A stretch of DNA of 35,084 nt. It comes from Pyramidobacter sp. C12-8 (lineage in GTDB: Bacteria > Synergistota > Synergistia > Synergistales > Dethiosulfovibrionaceae). Where the stretch lies: positions 1 through 35,084 of the forward strand of contig NZ_MUHX01000031.1 in assembly GCF_002007215.1 (NCBI RefSeq), written 5' to 3'. The notes beneath the pieces were generated by a model. That model saw nothing but the letters and a program-made list of their open reading frames with translations. It had not been told where the DNA came from and did not search any database. This document shows, piece by piece, positions 8,387-17,188 of this stretch (positions within the stretch are counted from its first letter, which is position 1; every line of letters starts with the position of its first letter). The translations under genes and the position numbers were made by a program.

Positions 8387-9682
8387 TCACTGTTGCGGGA
8401 TCAGCGTCAGGATCTCCTTGATGGAGATGCAGTTGTCGTCCACTTCCTTGCAGCGGTGCGCTTCAAGAATCATCTCGGCCGTTTTCTGCATGGCTTTGAA
8501 ACTGCTGCGGATCAGGTGATTAGCGTAGATGACGATATTGACGCCGCGTTTGGCAAACTCCTCTTCCGTAACGGCGTTGAAGGAAGTCGGGACGACGATC
8601 AAAGGCGTCGTTGCATCTTTCTCGCGGAACTTGGCGCAGAACTCGAAGATCTCGGCGGGATCTTTTTTGCGCGAGTGGATCATAATGCCGTCGGCGCCGG
8701 CGGCGACGAAGGCAAAAGCTCTCCGCAGGGCGTCTTCCATGCCCTGTTCGAGGATCAGACTCTCGATCCTGGCGATGATCATGAAGTCCTTGGTCCGCAG
8801 AGCCTTTTTGCCGGCGGCGATTTTGGCGCTGAAGTTCTCGATGCTGTCCTGCGTCTGTTTGACTTCAGTGCCGAAAAGCGAATTTTTCTTCAACCCCACT
8901 TTATCCTCGATGATGATCGCCGAAACGCCCATGCGCTCAAGCGTGCGCACGTTGTAGACGAAATGTTCCGTCTTGCCGCCGGTATCGCCGTCGAGGATGA
9001 TCGGCTTGGTCGTCACTTCCATGATCTCGTCGATCGTCTGCAGGCGCGAGGTCATATCGACCAGTTCGATATCCGGCTTGCCCTTGGCGGTCGAATCGCA
9101 GAGGCTGGACACCCACATCGCGTCAAACTGGCGCGCCTGTCCGTTTTCGACCACGCACGTTTTCTCGACGATCAGCCCCGTGATGCCGTTATGCGCTTCG
9201 AGAACCGAAACGGTTTTTTTGATGGCAAGCAGTTTTTTCAGGCGGCTGCGGCGCACATCAGGCAGCGAGAGCATCTCGCGCGCATTCGAATCCAGAAGCT
9301 TGTGACTTTCGCTGTCGGAATAGGGATATTCGACCAGCTCTCCGCCGTACTCCTTCAGCAGAGCGACGACCTCGTCGCGAATCGGTTTCTGAGCTCCCTT
9401 CACCCAGTCGTCGCCGTGGACGACGTAATCGGGACGCAGTGTGCGGATGTTCTCGGCATAGCTCAGCGAATCCTGTGGAACGACTTCGCTGACGCCTTTC
9501 AGGTTCTCGATGATCGACTTGCGCTCCTCATAAGGCAGCAGCGGATAACGGCGATAACTGGCGACCGCCGTGTCGGTAAGCACGCCGGCGACGACGCGCC
9601 CCAGCTGAGCCGCTTTCTCTACGATCCTGATGTGACCGCCGTGAATGACATCGGTGCCAAAACAAATATAAACGCTTTTCAT
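8387..9682 (-). CDS. pepM: Cytidylyltransferase-PEP mutase fusion
   Basis: This 431-residue two-domain enzyme starts the phosphonate pathway. Residues 1-135 are a nucleotidyltransferase of the HxGH type: CFGTDVIHGGH, with YVVHGDDW further on. Residues 140-431 are PEP mutase, which rearranges PEP to phosphonopyruvate; the diagnostic motif EDKVGLKKNS is intact, and LDGDTGG and IARIESL are also present. The mutase motif separates it from isocitrate-lyase relatives such as methylisocitrate lyase. The start is ATG 9682 with GGAG 8 nt upstream. The nucleotidyltransferase half suggests that the phosphonate end product is activated with CMP. It lies between the separate cytidylyltransferase gene and the reductase gene. 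Confidence 0.92.
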   Translation of the reverse strand: MKSVYICFGTDVIHGGHIRIVEKAAQLGRVVAGVLTDTAVASYRRYPLLPYEERKSIIENLKGVSEVVPQDSLSYAENIRTLRPDYVVHGDDWVKGAQKPIRDEVVALLKEYGGELVEYPYSDSESHKLLDSNAREMLSLPDVRRSRLKKLLAIKKTVSVLEAHNGITGLIVEKTCVVENGQARQFDAMWVSSLCDSTAKGKPDIELVDMTSRLQTIDEIMEVTTKPIILDGDTGGKTEHFVYNVRTLERMGVSAIIIEDKVGLKKNSLFGTEVKQTQDSIENFSAKIAAGKKALRTKDFMIIARIESLILEQGMEDALRRAFAFVAAGADGIMIHSRKKDPAEIFEFCAKFREKDATTPLIVVPTSFNAVTEEEFAKRGVNIVIYANHLIRSSFKAMQKTAEMILEAHRCKEVDDNCISIKEILTLIPQQ

Positions 9683-9700
9683 CGAAGAATCTCCGTCCTT

Positions 9701-10420
9701 TCATTCCTTTGGCAGATCCGCCATCTTGCTGCGGATCATAATAAGATCTCGTTCGTCGTCGATCTCACGGCAGAGATCGTCTTTGACGTCCAACGGCTTC
9801 AGCTCCAGCTCCGGCAGGACTTCGTTCAGGGCGGCTTCCGCATAGCATGCTCTCCGGCCGCTCTCGCAGAAAACAATGATGTTTTCAAGCCAGCGGCGCC
9901 AGCCGTCCCGCGACAGACGATACAGAGGCTGCGCCGTCAGAGCGCTGTCAAAAAATTCAACGCCCACCTTGAGGATGCGCCCGCCTTGAACGACGGCCTT
10001 GAAGTCTTTCTGCGGAAGCGGCGCCGTCGAACTGACGGTCATGCAGTCGCACGCACCGTTCAACACAGCCGCCAAAACGGCATCGGAAAACACCAGATCG
10101 CCGTGCATGAGGACGATCTCGTCGTCGAGAAGAGAGCGCGCCTGATAAATCGAATAAATATAGTTGGTCTGCTCGTACTCGGGATTATGTACGAAGTTCA
10201 GCTTCAGCGGCAGTTTCTGTTCCCGGCAATGGGATCGCAGCAGCCCCTCGAACGGCCCCGTGGTTATGACCGCCTCCCCGATTCCCAATGCGGCGAGCTG
10301 ACGGAGCTGACGGCCGATGATCGTCTCGTCGCCCAGTAAAGGCGTCATGCATTTGGGATGATCCTTGACCAGCGCCCCCATGCGCTTGCCGATCCCGGAA
10401 TTCAGTATCAACGCTTTCAT
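9701..10420 (-). CDS. Nucleotidyltransferase, LicC/PntC-like (phosphonate cytidylyltransferase)
   Basis: This 239-residue NTP-transferase-fold enzyme has the N-terminal loop LNSGIGKRMGALVKDHPKCM and then TPLLGDETIIGRQL. HNPEYEQTNYIYSIYQAR and VLMHGDLVFSD resemble phosphocholine cytidylyltransferase (LicC) and the 2-aminoethylphosphonate cytidylyltransferase PntC. In this operon the likely reaction is CTP plus 2-hydroxyethylphosphonate giving a CMP-phosphonate, ready for transfer to a glycan. The substrate is inferred from the neighbours. It starts 5 bp after the decarboxylase stop, with only a weak ribosome binding site, which suggests translational coupling. A kinase or sugar nucleotidyltransferase role is less likely. 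Confidence 0.78.
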   Translation of the reverse strand: MKALILNSGIGKRMGALVKDHPKCMTPLLGDETIIGRQLRQLAALGIGEAVITTGPFEGLLRSHCREQKLPLKLNFVHNPEYEQTNYIYSIYQARSLLDDEIVLMHGDLVFSDAVLAAVLNGACDCMTVSSTAPLPQKDFKAVVQGGRILKVGVEFFDSALTAQPLYRLSRDGWRRWLENIIVFCESGRRACYAEAALNEVLPELELKPLDVKDDLCREIDDERDLIMIRSKMADLPKE

Positions 10421-10425
10421 CTTCG

Positions 10426-11556
10426 CTACCGCAGTTCCTTCAAATATTCCATAAAGCTGTCTCGGTTTTCCATGGCGCTGGTCGTAGGGCGGCCGAGATC
10501 GGCGCGCGAACCGATCGCCGTCTTGGTCTCGATGAACGTAAGCGCGCCGGCGTCTTTCGCTTCCTTGAGACTCTCGTCAAGTTCTTCAAGCGCGCTCACG
10601 ACTTTGATATTACCGTAGCCGCAGGCCCTAGCGACATCGGCAAGGCGGGCATGATTTGCGACCGTCGGCAGGCCGCCGACGCTCTCGTGCGCGCCGTTGT
10701 TGATCACGATATGCACGAGATTGCGGGGATGCTGCGAACCGATCACAGCCAGCGCCCCCATGTGCATCAGCGCGGCGCCGTCGCCGTCGATGCACCAGAC
10801 TTTGGTATGCGGCTTGCTCAAAGCGATCCCCAGAGCGATGGAAGAGCTGTGCCCCATCGAACCGACCGTGAGAAAATCGTACTTGTGCGGCTGTCCGTTC
10901 TGGACGCGGATTTCGAACAGTTCGCGCGACGCTTTGCCCGTCGTGGAAACGATCGGATCTTCGCCGGAAACCGCGGTGACATGACGGATCACTTCTTCGC
11001 GCGTCATCGTGAAATCGTTTTTGAAAGAAACTTTTTCGTCATAAGTCAAGGCTTCTTTGGCGACGACAAACGCCACGCTCTTCCCGGCGGCAAGGAGCGG
11101 CTGAAACTCCGCCGTTTTTACCGCAAGCTCCTGCTCCGTCGTGTCTTTGCGCACGACAAAAGAGGCGACGTCCATGACTTTCAGAAGATCCAGAGTGACC
11201 GCGCCTTGAAAAACATGCTGCGGCTCGTCCTTGAGCCCCGGCTCCCCGCGCCAGCCGATCACGAAAACGCAGGGGATCCCGTACACCCGGTCGTTCAGAA
11301 GCGAAGCGATCGGATTGACGACGTTGCCCAAACCGCTGTTCTGCATGTAAACGACCGGCACCTTGCCCGTCGCCAGATAATACCCCGCCGCCAGAGCGGT
11401 ACAGTTGCCTTCGTTCGCGGCGATGATATGGTCCGGCGAGATGCCGCAGTTTTTGTAGAGATAGTTGCACAGCGCTTTCAGCTGCGAATCGGGGACCCCG
11501 ACAAAATGGGATGCGCCAACTCTTTTAAGCTGCTCGATAAACACTGAGACCTGCAT
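10426..11556 (-). CDS. ppd: Phosphonopyruvate decarboxylase
   Basis: This 376-residue thiamine-diphosphate enzyme decarboxylates phosphonopyruvate to phosphonoacetaldehyde, the step that pulls the unfavourable PEP mutase reaction forward. The N-terminal half reads HFVGVPDSQLKALCNYL, then AANEGNCTALAAGYYLATG with the catalytic Glu, and MQNSGLGN. The cofactor motif GDGAALMHMG...NN is in the C-terminal half. Family members are about 375 residues. The start is ATG 11556, with GAGGAG 7 nt upstream; the reading could extend upstream to 11610 but that would run through this site. It follows the glycosyltransferase gene by 40 bp and opens the four-gene phosphonate block. Confidence 0.93.
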   Translation of the reverse strand: MQVSVFIEQLKRVGASHFVGVPDSQLKALCNYLYKNCGISPDHIIAANEGNCTALAAGYYLATGKVPVVYMQNSGLGNVVNPIASLLNDRVYGIPCVFVIGWRGEPGLKDEPQHVFQGAVTLDLLKVMDVASFVVRKDTTEQELAVKTAEFQPLLAAGKSVAFVVAKEALTYDEKVSFKNDFTMTREEVIRHVTAVSGEDPIVSTTGKASRELFEIRVQNGQPHKYDFLTVGSMGHSSSIALGIALSKPHTKVWCIDGDGAALMHMGALAVIGSQHPRNLVHIVINNGAHESVGGLPTVANHARLADVARACGYGNIKVVSALEELDESLKEAKDAGALTFIETKTAIGSRADLGRPTTSAMENRDSFMEYLKELR

Positions 11557-11596
11557 AGAGACACTCCTCGACACATTGATATATGATATACAATTC

Positions 11597-12778
11597 TTAA
11601 CCTTTGCCATGCAGACGGCCCAAAAGCATTACGCCGCGCATCACAGCGAGACAGGCGATACCTGCTCCGATCCCCCATAACAGCAACTTTTCCAGCAACT
11701 CTTTCAGGAGCTTGGAATCGACACTCAGCAAAAACAACGCTGAAAGCATCGCGAAAACAGCGATAAAAATGCTCTTTATCGGCATTTTAGACAAATCAGC
11801 GCCCATTTTTTGATACGAAAATCGCGTCAACGAACGCAACAACTCAAAAAAGAAGCTAGGACGCTGTGCCAGAAATTTAAGCAGCGGCAACAGCGACAGC
11901 TTTTTGATCCACAACAGGCGCGCCTTGACAAGCGAATCCTGCTCCCATTGCAGCCGCTTATGGAAAGCTTTCTTGTCTTCAGGAAAAAGCTCATCAAGAT
12001 ACGGTTCGACTTCCTGTTTAAACATCAGCCGCTTGTCTTTGCTGAACTGTTCGATGATATCAATCGAGTAATCGCCGCCGTTGTTGGCGATGCCGCCCTG
12101 AGCGTGCAGTACCGTACATTTGTTCATGAAGACAGGGGTAATGCCCCGCCGCGCCATACGCTGAAACGTGTGCATGTCTTCAGCGTATTTATACGCCGTG
12201 TCGTAGGCTGATACTTTCTGCTCGAAGCCGCGTTTATAACACGAAGAAAGAGAAATCAGAAGACATCGATGCGAGAGCCGGCTAAAGAGCAGCTTGGGGT
12301 CACGCGATAAAATGTCGAACTTATCCTGGTTAGTAATGTGATATCCTTTGACGTTCAATTCGGCGTCAGTGCGCGCACACTGGGCACACAGCAGCCACGG
12401 ATCATAATGATACATCTTCATCATGAACATGTAATCGGAAATAACAGAGCCGTAAGCAAGTACGTCGTCAGCACCGAGATTGATATAGTAATCGCCCGTA
12501 TATATTGCCAGCGCTTTGCGCAGATTTTTTACCGTACCGAGGTTCTTCGGCGACGTTAAAATCTGTACGTTTTTGATATTATCACGCTTATGCGCATCGA
12601 TATAGTCGCGTAACTCTTTAACGGCAGTAGCGTCAAAATGCTCCGAGCCGTCGTCCGTGATGATAAGCTCGATTGCCTCGTAATCCTGCGCCAATATGGA
12701 GTCTAAACAGCGCGTCATGTACTGGCTGTTTTGGTAACTCAAAACAATCACGCTGACCAAAGGGTATTGAGAGTTCAT
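11597..12778 (-). CDS. Family 2 glycosyltransferase with C-terminal membrane anchor
   Basis: This 393-residue protein has an intact GT2 domain (residues 1-290) followed by two hydrophobic segments near residues 330-380. The GT motifs are VSVIVLSYQNSQYM, ITDDGSEHFD, LGADDVLAYG and YAEDMHTFQRMARRG. The membrane segments include SIFIAVFAMLSALFLLSV, so it should sit on the inner face of the cytoplasmic membrane. The start is ATG 12778, with GGAGGTG upstream. It is closely similar in layout to the GT2-like protein at 14316-15584 and the GT2 at 6160-7116. It is translated between the TagF-like gene (13-bp gap) and the decarboxylase. Confidence 0.88.
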   Translation of the reverse strand: MNSQYPLVSVIVLSYQNSQYMTRCLDSILAQDYEAIELIITDDGSEHFDATAVKELRDYIDAHKRDNIKNVQILTSPKNLGTVKNLRKALAIYTGDYYINLGADDVLAYGSVISDYMFMMKMYHYDPWLLCAQCARTDAELNVKGYHITNQDKFDILSRDPKLLFSRLSHRCLLISLSSCYKRGFEQKVSAYDTAYKYAEDMHTFQRMARRGITPVFMNKCTVLHAQGGIANNGGDYSIDIIEQFSKDKRLMFKQEVEPYLDELFPEDKKAFHKRLQWEQDSLVKARLLWIKKLSLLPLLKFLAQRPSFFFELLRSLTRFSYQKMGADLSKMPIKSIFIAVFAMLSALFLLSVDSKLLKELLEKLLLWGIGAGIACLAVMRGVMLLGRLHGKG

Positions 12779-12791
12779 CTCCACACCTCCG

Positions 12792-14297
12792 TCAGTTTTT
12801 GTTCTGCAGGGAAACAAAAAGCTCTTCTGCGCGTCGCTGCAGGTCGATATCCATTTCTTTCAGCACATAATCGCAGATGCGTTCGCTTATGTGCCCATCA
12901 GAATCGCCTAACACACTGCTGAAGGCTTGAACAGAACGCTCGCTCATCTCTGCTGTCCGGTTCGTGCGTACCGCTTCCAAAAAGTCCAGAACGTCTTCAG
13001 GAACAGTCGCTTCAGGAATGCCATTCAGATACTCTTCATGCGAAACACGTTCGCCGCCAGGTTTTGACGTATAAATCACAGGATTGCCAGAAGCGCGATA
13101 TTCAAGCAAGAACGTCGTCGCGTCGCTGATCATCGCCGTTGAAACGCTAAAAGCATCAAGATAATCCGGTCGTTTATCGACGATGATGTTCTCGTAACGG
13201 GCGATATCGTTCATCGTCTCGTTAAACTCATTGACGACCTCTTGACTCTGCTTCATGATACGCTGCCAGAAAATCGGGTGCGGACGCCATAGCAGCACGA
13301 TGTCGTTATGGCGCTTAAAGTAGTCAAATACCACGTCTTTATACAAAAAGTATGTTCCGACGCCGACATTCTCTTCTATGCTGAAGTGCGTGTTCCAGAG
13401 CACAGCCGGCCTGCCTTTAACGACATCAGACCAATAATTATATGCTCGGGCCTGCGCGGCATTATATGCGATATCAAACTTGGGATGCCCCAACGTAACG
13501 ACATTTTCAGCATCTCTGTAGCCATACTGAGCGTGCATTTTTTTGTAGATATCACTATAGCCAATGATGCGCCAGAAATGATAAAACGGCGGCAGCTGAT
13601 AGAAGTATTTAATCAGCTCCGCGCCTCCTTGCGTATCGAGGCAGTACGGAATATACACCGTGTAGGGAGTGTGCTTCTCGACATCGTTGACCTGGAAATA
13701 GGGCATGTTGCCGCGACAGTAATACGGCTTCATGTAGAAGACGATATCGGGCGACTCTGTGGCGATGTTGTACTCATACATCGAATATGCTTCAACGCCG
13801 GCGTCTCTGTATTCAGCCAGCATACGGCGGTAAAATTCTGTATCGTAAAACACCTCCCCGAAATGGACGTTGATCGAATAACTTACAATCACCTGCACCT
13901 CAACGTTCGGCATCACTGAAAAACGCTCGTACACCGGTTTGAACGAAGGCCAACAAGAATATTCATGCGTCAAGAACGCGGCCTTGACTTTGCTTTCTTC
14001 ACCTTTCAGGCCGGCTGTTTTTTCCGCGACGTACTCCTGCAAAACAGCGACGCTGTCGTAAGTATTGTAGCCGATAACGTCGATCAATTCGCGCAGGGCG
14101 CATAAAAGATCGATATTACTCTCTGATGCGGGACGCGTACGCGGCGAGTACTTCATGCCTTCGCACTTTTTCTGCAAAGCGTCGGCATAATGCTTTATAT
14201 CTTCCTTCATCAAGGTAAGGACCGAGGGAGACGCCGCAGCATGATCGCCGATGATAGCGTAGAGATTCATCAAAAAAGTTTTGTCTGAGTAATTCAT
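12792..14297 (-). CDS. CDP-alditol phosphotransferase family protein (TagF-like); candidate phosphonate transferase
   Basis: This 501-residue protein's C-terminal half matches the CDP-glycerol glycerophosphotransferase (TagF/TagB) fold: LGHPKFD, VLWNTHFSIEENVG, LLWRPHP with the catalytic-type His, and the SDATTFLLEYRASGNPVIY segment. That family transfers an alditol phosphate from a CDP-alditol to a glycan or lipid. No CDP-glycerol synthase gene is present here, but CMP-activated hydroxyethylphosphonate is predicted from the downstream genes. I infer that this is the enzyme that moves the phosphonate onto the glycan; an ordinary glycerol- or ribitol-phosphate transferase is the alternative. 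The start is ATG 14297, with GGGAGGA 8 nt upstream. Residues 1-190 look like a family-typical glycosyltransferase-B N-terminal domain. Confidence 0.75.
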   Translation of the reverse strand: MNYSDKTFLMNLYAIIGDHAAASPSVLTLMKEDIKHYADALQKKCEGMKYSPRTRPASESNIDLLCALRELIDVIGYNTYDSVAVLQEYVAEKTAGLKGEESKVKAAFLTHEYSCWPSFKPVYERFSVMPNVEVQVIVSYSINVHFGEVFYDTEFYRRMLAEYRDAGVEAYSMYEYNIATESPDIVFYMKPYYCRGNMPYFQVNDVEKHTPYTVYIPYCLDTQGGAELIKYFYQLPPFYHFWRIIGYSDIYKKMHAQYGYRDAENVVTLGHPKFDIAYNAAQARAYNYWSDVVKGRPAVLWNTHFSIEENVGVGTYFLYKDVVFDYFKRHNDIVLLWRPHPIFWQRIMKQSQEVVNEFNETMNDIARYENIIVDKRPDYLDAFSVSTAMISDATTFLLEYRASGNPVIYTSKPGGERVSHEEYLNGIPEATVPEDVLDFLEAVRTNRTAEMSERSVQAFSSVLGDSDGHISERICDYVLKEMDIDLQRRAEELFVSLQNKN

Positions 14298-14315
14298 GCC
14301 TGGAATCCTCCCTCG

Positions 14316-15584
14316 TTATTTTCTCTTGCCGGCGATGTAGGAGTGCATATAGTACAGCTTGACACCCACGTTCAGGAGAAGCTTGAGCAGAGAGACGCCG
14401 CACTCAATAATTCCCAGCAGCAACAGAAAGGAAGATAGGACCGGGGGCACGTCCGTATACCTGTCGAAAAGCCAGGCAAAAACAAGGAACGGGATTCCCC
14501 GCAGCAGGCTTGTAAAAATCTCCCGCTTCAAAGAAAAGCGAATAATCGCGTCTTTATTGTTTTTCGCAAAGAGAAGAAGTTTCTTTGTGAGCTGACGAAA
14601 GCTTACCATACGCAGATTTGATTTTTTCCGATGCGAAGGATTGTTCAGCGCAGCACCGGAACTCGCGTCTTCACTGCCGCATGACGCGTCAGCGTCTGAG
14701 TCTAAACCGACGGCGGCTGTTCTATACCGGGCGGCGACGCGTCCGGCGAGCGCATAGGCGTCAGACGAAAAAAAGGCACGATAGGGCCTGACTTCGCGTT
14801 CAAAGATCCCTCTGACGTCGTTTTCGCACGCATTCACAGCGGCGTCAGCGATAAATTCGTCTCTTGCATCTTCAATTTGTCTCCTTCTCGCAGAGACATT
14901 TTCCAAAAAGAAAGGACGAACATTCATCCTGAGTGCCCGAAGCTGCAACGGCCAGGCTGCCAGTCGGGAATATCCCTGCAAGGAACCGAGCCTGCCGAAC
15001 AGTGTCCGTTTATACATGCAGCCGACAATGGGCAGAATAACTCCGGAAACGGCTTTATCGCGCAAGGCTGCGACGTCGCCGCGTCGGAGCAGTTCCGCAA
15101 TATCGGCGTCCATCGACAGACGGCCGCGTTTCAGTTTTTCATTGTACATTTCAACTTGCGCAACGATCCACTCCGGCTCGTCGTCATGAGTATTCACAAA
15201 GGTCATCATGTCGGCGAAAACGCATGAGTACTTCCATACGTCATCTGAGGTGATAAAAAGCTCATATTCGCCAGCGCATATTGCGTGAACTTTTTTCAAG
15301 CACGCAATAACGCCGGAATTCTCTTTGTTCTCGGTAATCACAACGCGCTTGATGTTATTGCCGCGGTGCTTAGTAACGTAGTCGATAATTTCGTCCGCGG
15401 GGAAGTCCCCGCCAAGGCGCATACTGCCAACAATCAGCTCTATGTTGGGATAGGTCTGCGTCAGCACGGAGTGCAACGCGTCAAAAATGTATTCGCTGGA
15501 ACCATAGTCAAAAACGATAGCGCTAAGCAAAGGCGCTTGCTGATAGTCGTTCTTGTAGGGTTCGGGCAAAGGCATGTCTGACAT
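14316..15584 (-). CDS. GT2-like membrane protein lacking catalytic motifs (pseudo-glycosyltransferase)
   Basis: This 422-residue paralogue of the neighbouring GT2 has the same N-terminal fold and two C-terminal hydrophobic stretches (LLRGIPFLVFAWLF; VLSSFLLLLGIIECGVSLLKL). Where its paralogues read DDGS it has VGSMRLGG, and where they have the catalytic ED it has SRLAAWPLQ. Only ITSDDVW of the metal motif remains. It is probably inactive or has a different role, for example as a scaffold. I start it at ATG 15584, 10 nt after AGGGAG. A GTG at 15593 overlaps the stop of the acyltransferase and allows coupling. An 11-bp poly-C run (in coding sense) lies just upstream. Confidence 0.78.
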   Translation of the reverse strand: MSDMPLPEPYKNDYQQAPLLSAIVFDYGSSEYIFDALHSVLTQTYPNIELIVGSMRLGGDFPADEIIDYVTKHRGNNIKRVVITENKENSGVIACLKKVHAICAGEYELFITSDDVWKYSCVFADMMTFVNTHDDEPEWIVAQVEMYNEKLKRGRLSMDADIAELLRRGDVAALRDKAVSGVILPIVGCMYKRTLFGRLGSLQGYSRLAAWPLQLRALRMNVRPFFLENVSARRRQIEDARDEFIADAAVNACENDVRGIFEREVRPYRAFFSSDAYALAGRVAARYRTAAVGLDSDADASCGSEDASSGAALNNPSHRKKSNLRMVSFRQLTKKLLLFAKNNKDAIIRFSLKREIFTSLLRGIPFLVFAWLFDRYTDVPPVLSSFLLLLGIIECGVSLLKLLLNVGVKLYYMHSYIAGKRK

Positions 15585-15589
15585 TAAGT

Positions 15590-16075
15590 TCACACTCCCT
15601 GGGGGGGGGGGACTTTAGTTTCGACCTCTCGCCCAGGGTTGCCGACGATGACAGCATGAGCCGGCACGGACTTGGTCACGACCGCCCCCGCGCCGATCAT
15701 CGCGCCTTCGCCGATTTCGATACCCGGCAGGATCGTCGCGTTGGCGCCGATGGAACAGCCTTTTCGCAGAACGGTATGAAGCAGTTTCCAGTTTTCGTTG
15801 CGGCTTTTGGGGTACATGTCGTTGGTCAGCGTCGCGTTAGGGCCGATAAAAACGTTGTCTTCAACGGTAATTCCGTCCCACACCTGCACGCCGCATTTGA
15901 TCGTGACGTTGTCGCCGATGACGACTTCATTCTCCACGAAGACGCCGTCGCAGATGTTGCAGTTTTTGCCGATCCGCGCGCCGGGCAGGATGTGCGCGAA
16001 CGCCCAGATGCGCGTGCCTTCTCCGACGTTTATCGATTCGCAGAGTGCCTGAGGATGGATAAAAACGTCTTCCAT
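15590..16075 (-). CDS. Hexapeptide-repeat sugar N-acyltransferase (FdtC/WbpD-like)
   Basis: This 161-residue left-handed beta-helix enzyme is predicted to acetylate the 3-amino group of a dTDP-3-amino-3,6-dideoxyhexose. Hexapeptide repeats run through most of it: [50 protein letters not shown], then [20 protein letters not shown] and VVGNPG-like closing residues. The conserved [11 protein letters not shown] part is typical of FdtC/QdtC/WbpD enzymes. The start is ATG 16075 with GGAGAGGG upstream, overlapping the end of the aminotransferase. Its last codons, VPPPQGV, are encoded by an 11-base C run, so a one-base slip changes the C-terminus or fuses it to the next gene. Confidence 0.87.
   Translation of the reverse strand: MEDVFIHPQALCESINVGEGTRIWAFAHILPGARIGKNCNICDGVFVENEVVIGDNVTIKCGVQVWDGITVEDNVFIGPNATLTNDMYPKSRNENWKLLHTVLRKGCSIGANATILPGIEIGEGAMIGAGAVVTKSVPAHAVIVGNPGREVETKVPPPQGV
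15601..15611. repeat. Poly-G tract of 11, candidate phase-variation switch
   Basis: Eleven G on the plus strand are read as C in the operon. With 11 C the acyltransferase ends VPPPQGV at a TGA that overlaps a GTG of the next gene. With 12 C it reads through in frame into the GT2-like gene. With 10 C it continues about 26 codons in the third frame to a TAG. The tract also lies just before the AGGGAG ribosome binding site of the next gene. Confidence 0.7.
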
Positions 16076-16077
16076 GA

Positions 16078-17184
16078 TTACCCTCTCCATTCGTTCAGCG
16101 TCCTGACAACGTATCCTGCGTCGCCGAGGGACATGCCGTTGAAAAAGGGCAGACTGAGGACCGAATCGGCATCCTTTTCCGCCAGGGGGAAGCTGCCTCC
16201 GCCGTACCCTAAACCGCGATAGGCTTCCGACAGGTGCGGCGGGATCGGATAATGGATCAGCGTATCGATCATTTTGCCCTCGAGGTACGCGCGCAGTTCG
16301 TCGCGTTTGGGACAGGTCACGACGTACTGGTGCCACACGTGTTCCGCGCCGAAAGCGATCCGCGGCAGGCCGATCGATGGATGCGTGATGCCGTCGTTAT
16401 AAACTGTGGCAAGTTCTTTCCGTTCCGCCGTCAGTTCGTTCAGGTGAGAAAGCTTGACGCGCAGCAGCGCTGCCTGGATCTCGTCAAGGCGGGAATTCAC
16501 GCCCTGCACTTTGTTATAATACTTTTTCTCGCTGCCATAGTTGCGGTACAGCCGCACTTTGGCGGCGAGCGACTCGTCGTCGGTGACGACGGCTCCGCCG
16601 TCGCCGAAGCCGCCCAGGTTCTTTGTAGGATAAAAGCTGAAGCAGGAAATGGCACCGAAAGTCCCGGTCATCTTTCCGCCGAACGCCGCGCCATGGCTTT
16701 GAGCGCAGTCCTCAATGACGGGCAGGCGATGCTTGGCGGCTATCTTCATGATTTTGTCCATCCGGCACGGCTGGCCGTACAGGTGAACAACGAGGATCGC
16801 CTTGGTACGAGGGGTGATCGCTGCTTCAATCTTGTCGGGGTCGATGTTGTGATATTCGTCGGGCTCTACGAAGGCTGGCGTCGCGCCGTTCTCGGTGATT
16901 CCCAAGACTGTGGCGATGTACGTATTGGCCGGCACGATCACTTCGTCGCCTTTGCCGATTCCAAGCGCTCTCACGGCAAGCAGCAGAGCGTCCAATCCAG
17001 AATTCAGTCCGACGCACCAGCGCGCGCCGAGGTATGAGGCGAATTCTCGTTCGAAAGCTTCCACTTCATGCCCAAGCACGTACCAGCCGGAATCGAGGAC
17101 GCGCGCGGCCGCAGCGACATATTCGTCTCGGTATCTGTCAAAGCCGGGTTTCAAAGCGTTGCAGGGGATCGCGTTGTTCAACAT
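16078..17184 (-). CDS. dTDP-sugar 3-aminotransferase (DegT/FdtB/QdtB-like)
   Basis: This 368-residue DegT/DnrJ/EryC1 family PLP enzyme is predicted to aminate the 3-keto group of dTDP-3-keto-6-deoxyhexose, using glutamate. Its motifs are [20 protein letters not shown] for the cofactor phosphate, [11 protein letters not shown], and [17 protein letters not shown] with the PLP lysine. [11 protein letters not shown] is also typical. I start it at ATG 17184, with AAGGAG 8 nt upstream; an upstream extension to 17283 would cover the ketoisomerase end. The gap to the ketoisomerase stop is 4 bp and the acyltransferase overlaps its end. These three genes in this order match the Fuc3NAc/Qui3NAc pathway. 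Confidence 0.92.
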   Translation of the reverse strand: MLNNAIPCNALKPGFDRYRDEYVAAAARVLDSGWYVLGHEVEAFEREFASYLGARWCVGLNSGLDALLLAVRALGIGKGDEVIVPANTYIATVLGITENGATPAFVEPDEYHNIDPDKIEAAITPRTKAILVVHLYGQPCRMDKIMKIAAKHRLPVIEDCAQSHGAAFGGKMTGTFGAISCFSFYPTKNLGGFGDGGAVVTDDESLAAKVRLYRNYGSEKKYYNKVQGVNSRLDEIQAALLRVKLSHLNELTAERKELATVYNDGITHPSIGLPRIAFGAEHVWHQYVVTCPKRDELRAYLEGKMIDTLIHYPIPPHLSEAYRGLGYGGGSFPLAEKDADSVLSLPFFNGMSLGDAGYVVRTLNEWRG

Positions 17185-17188
17185 GCGT

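Noticed and set aside
8273-10339. 688-codon plus-strand frame opposite pepM and the cytidylyltransferase
   Set aside because: It is an antisense shadow of GC-rich genes whose minus-strand products carry clear catalytic motifs.
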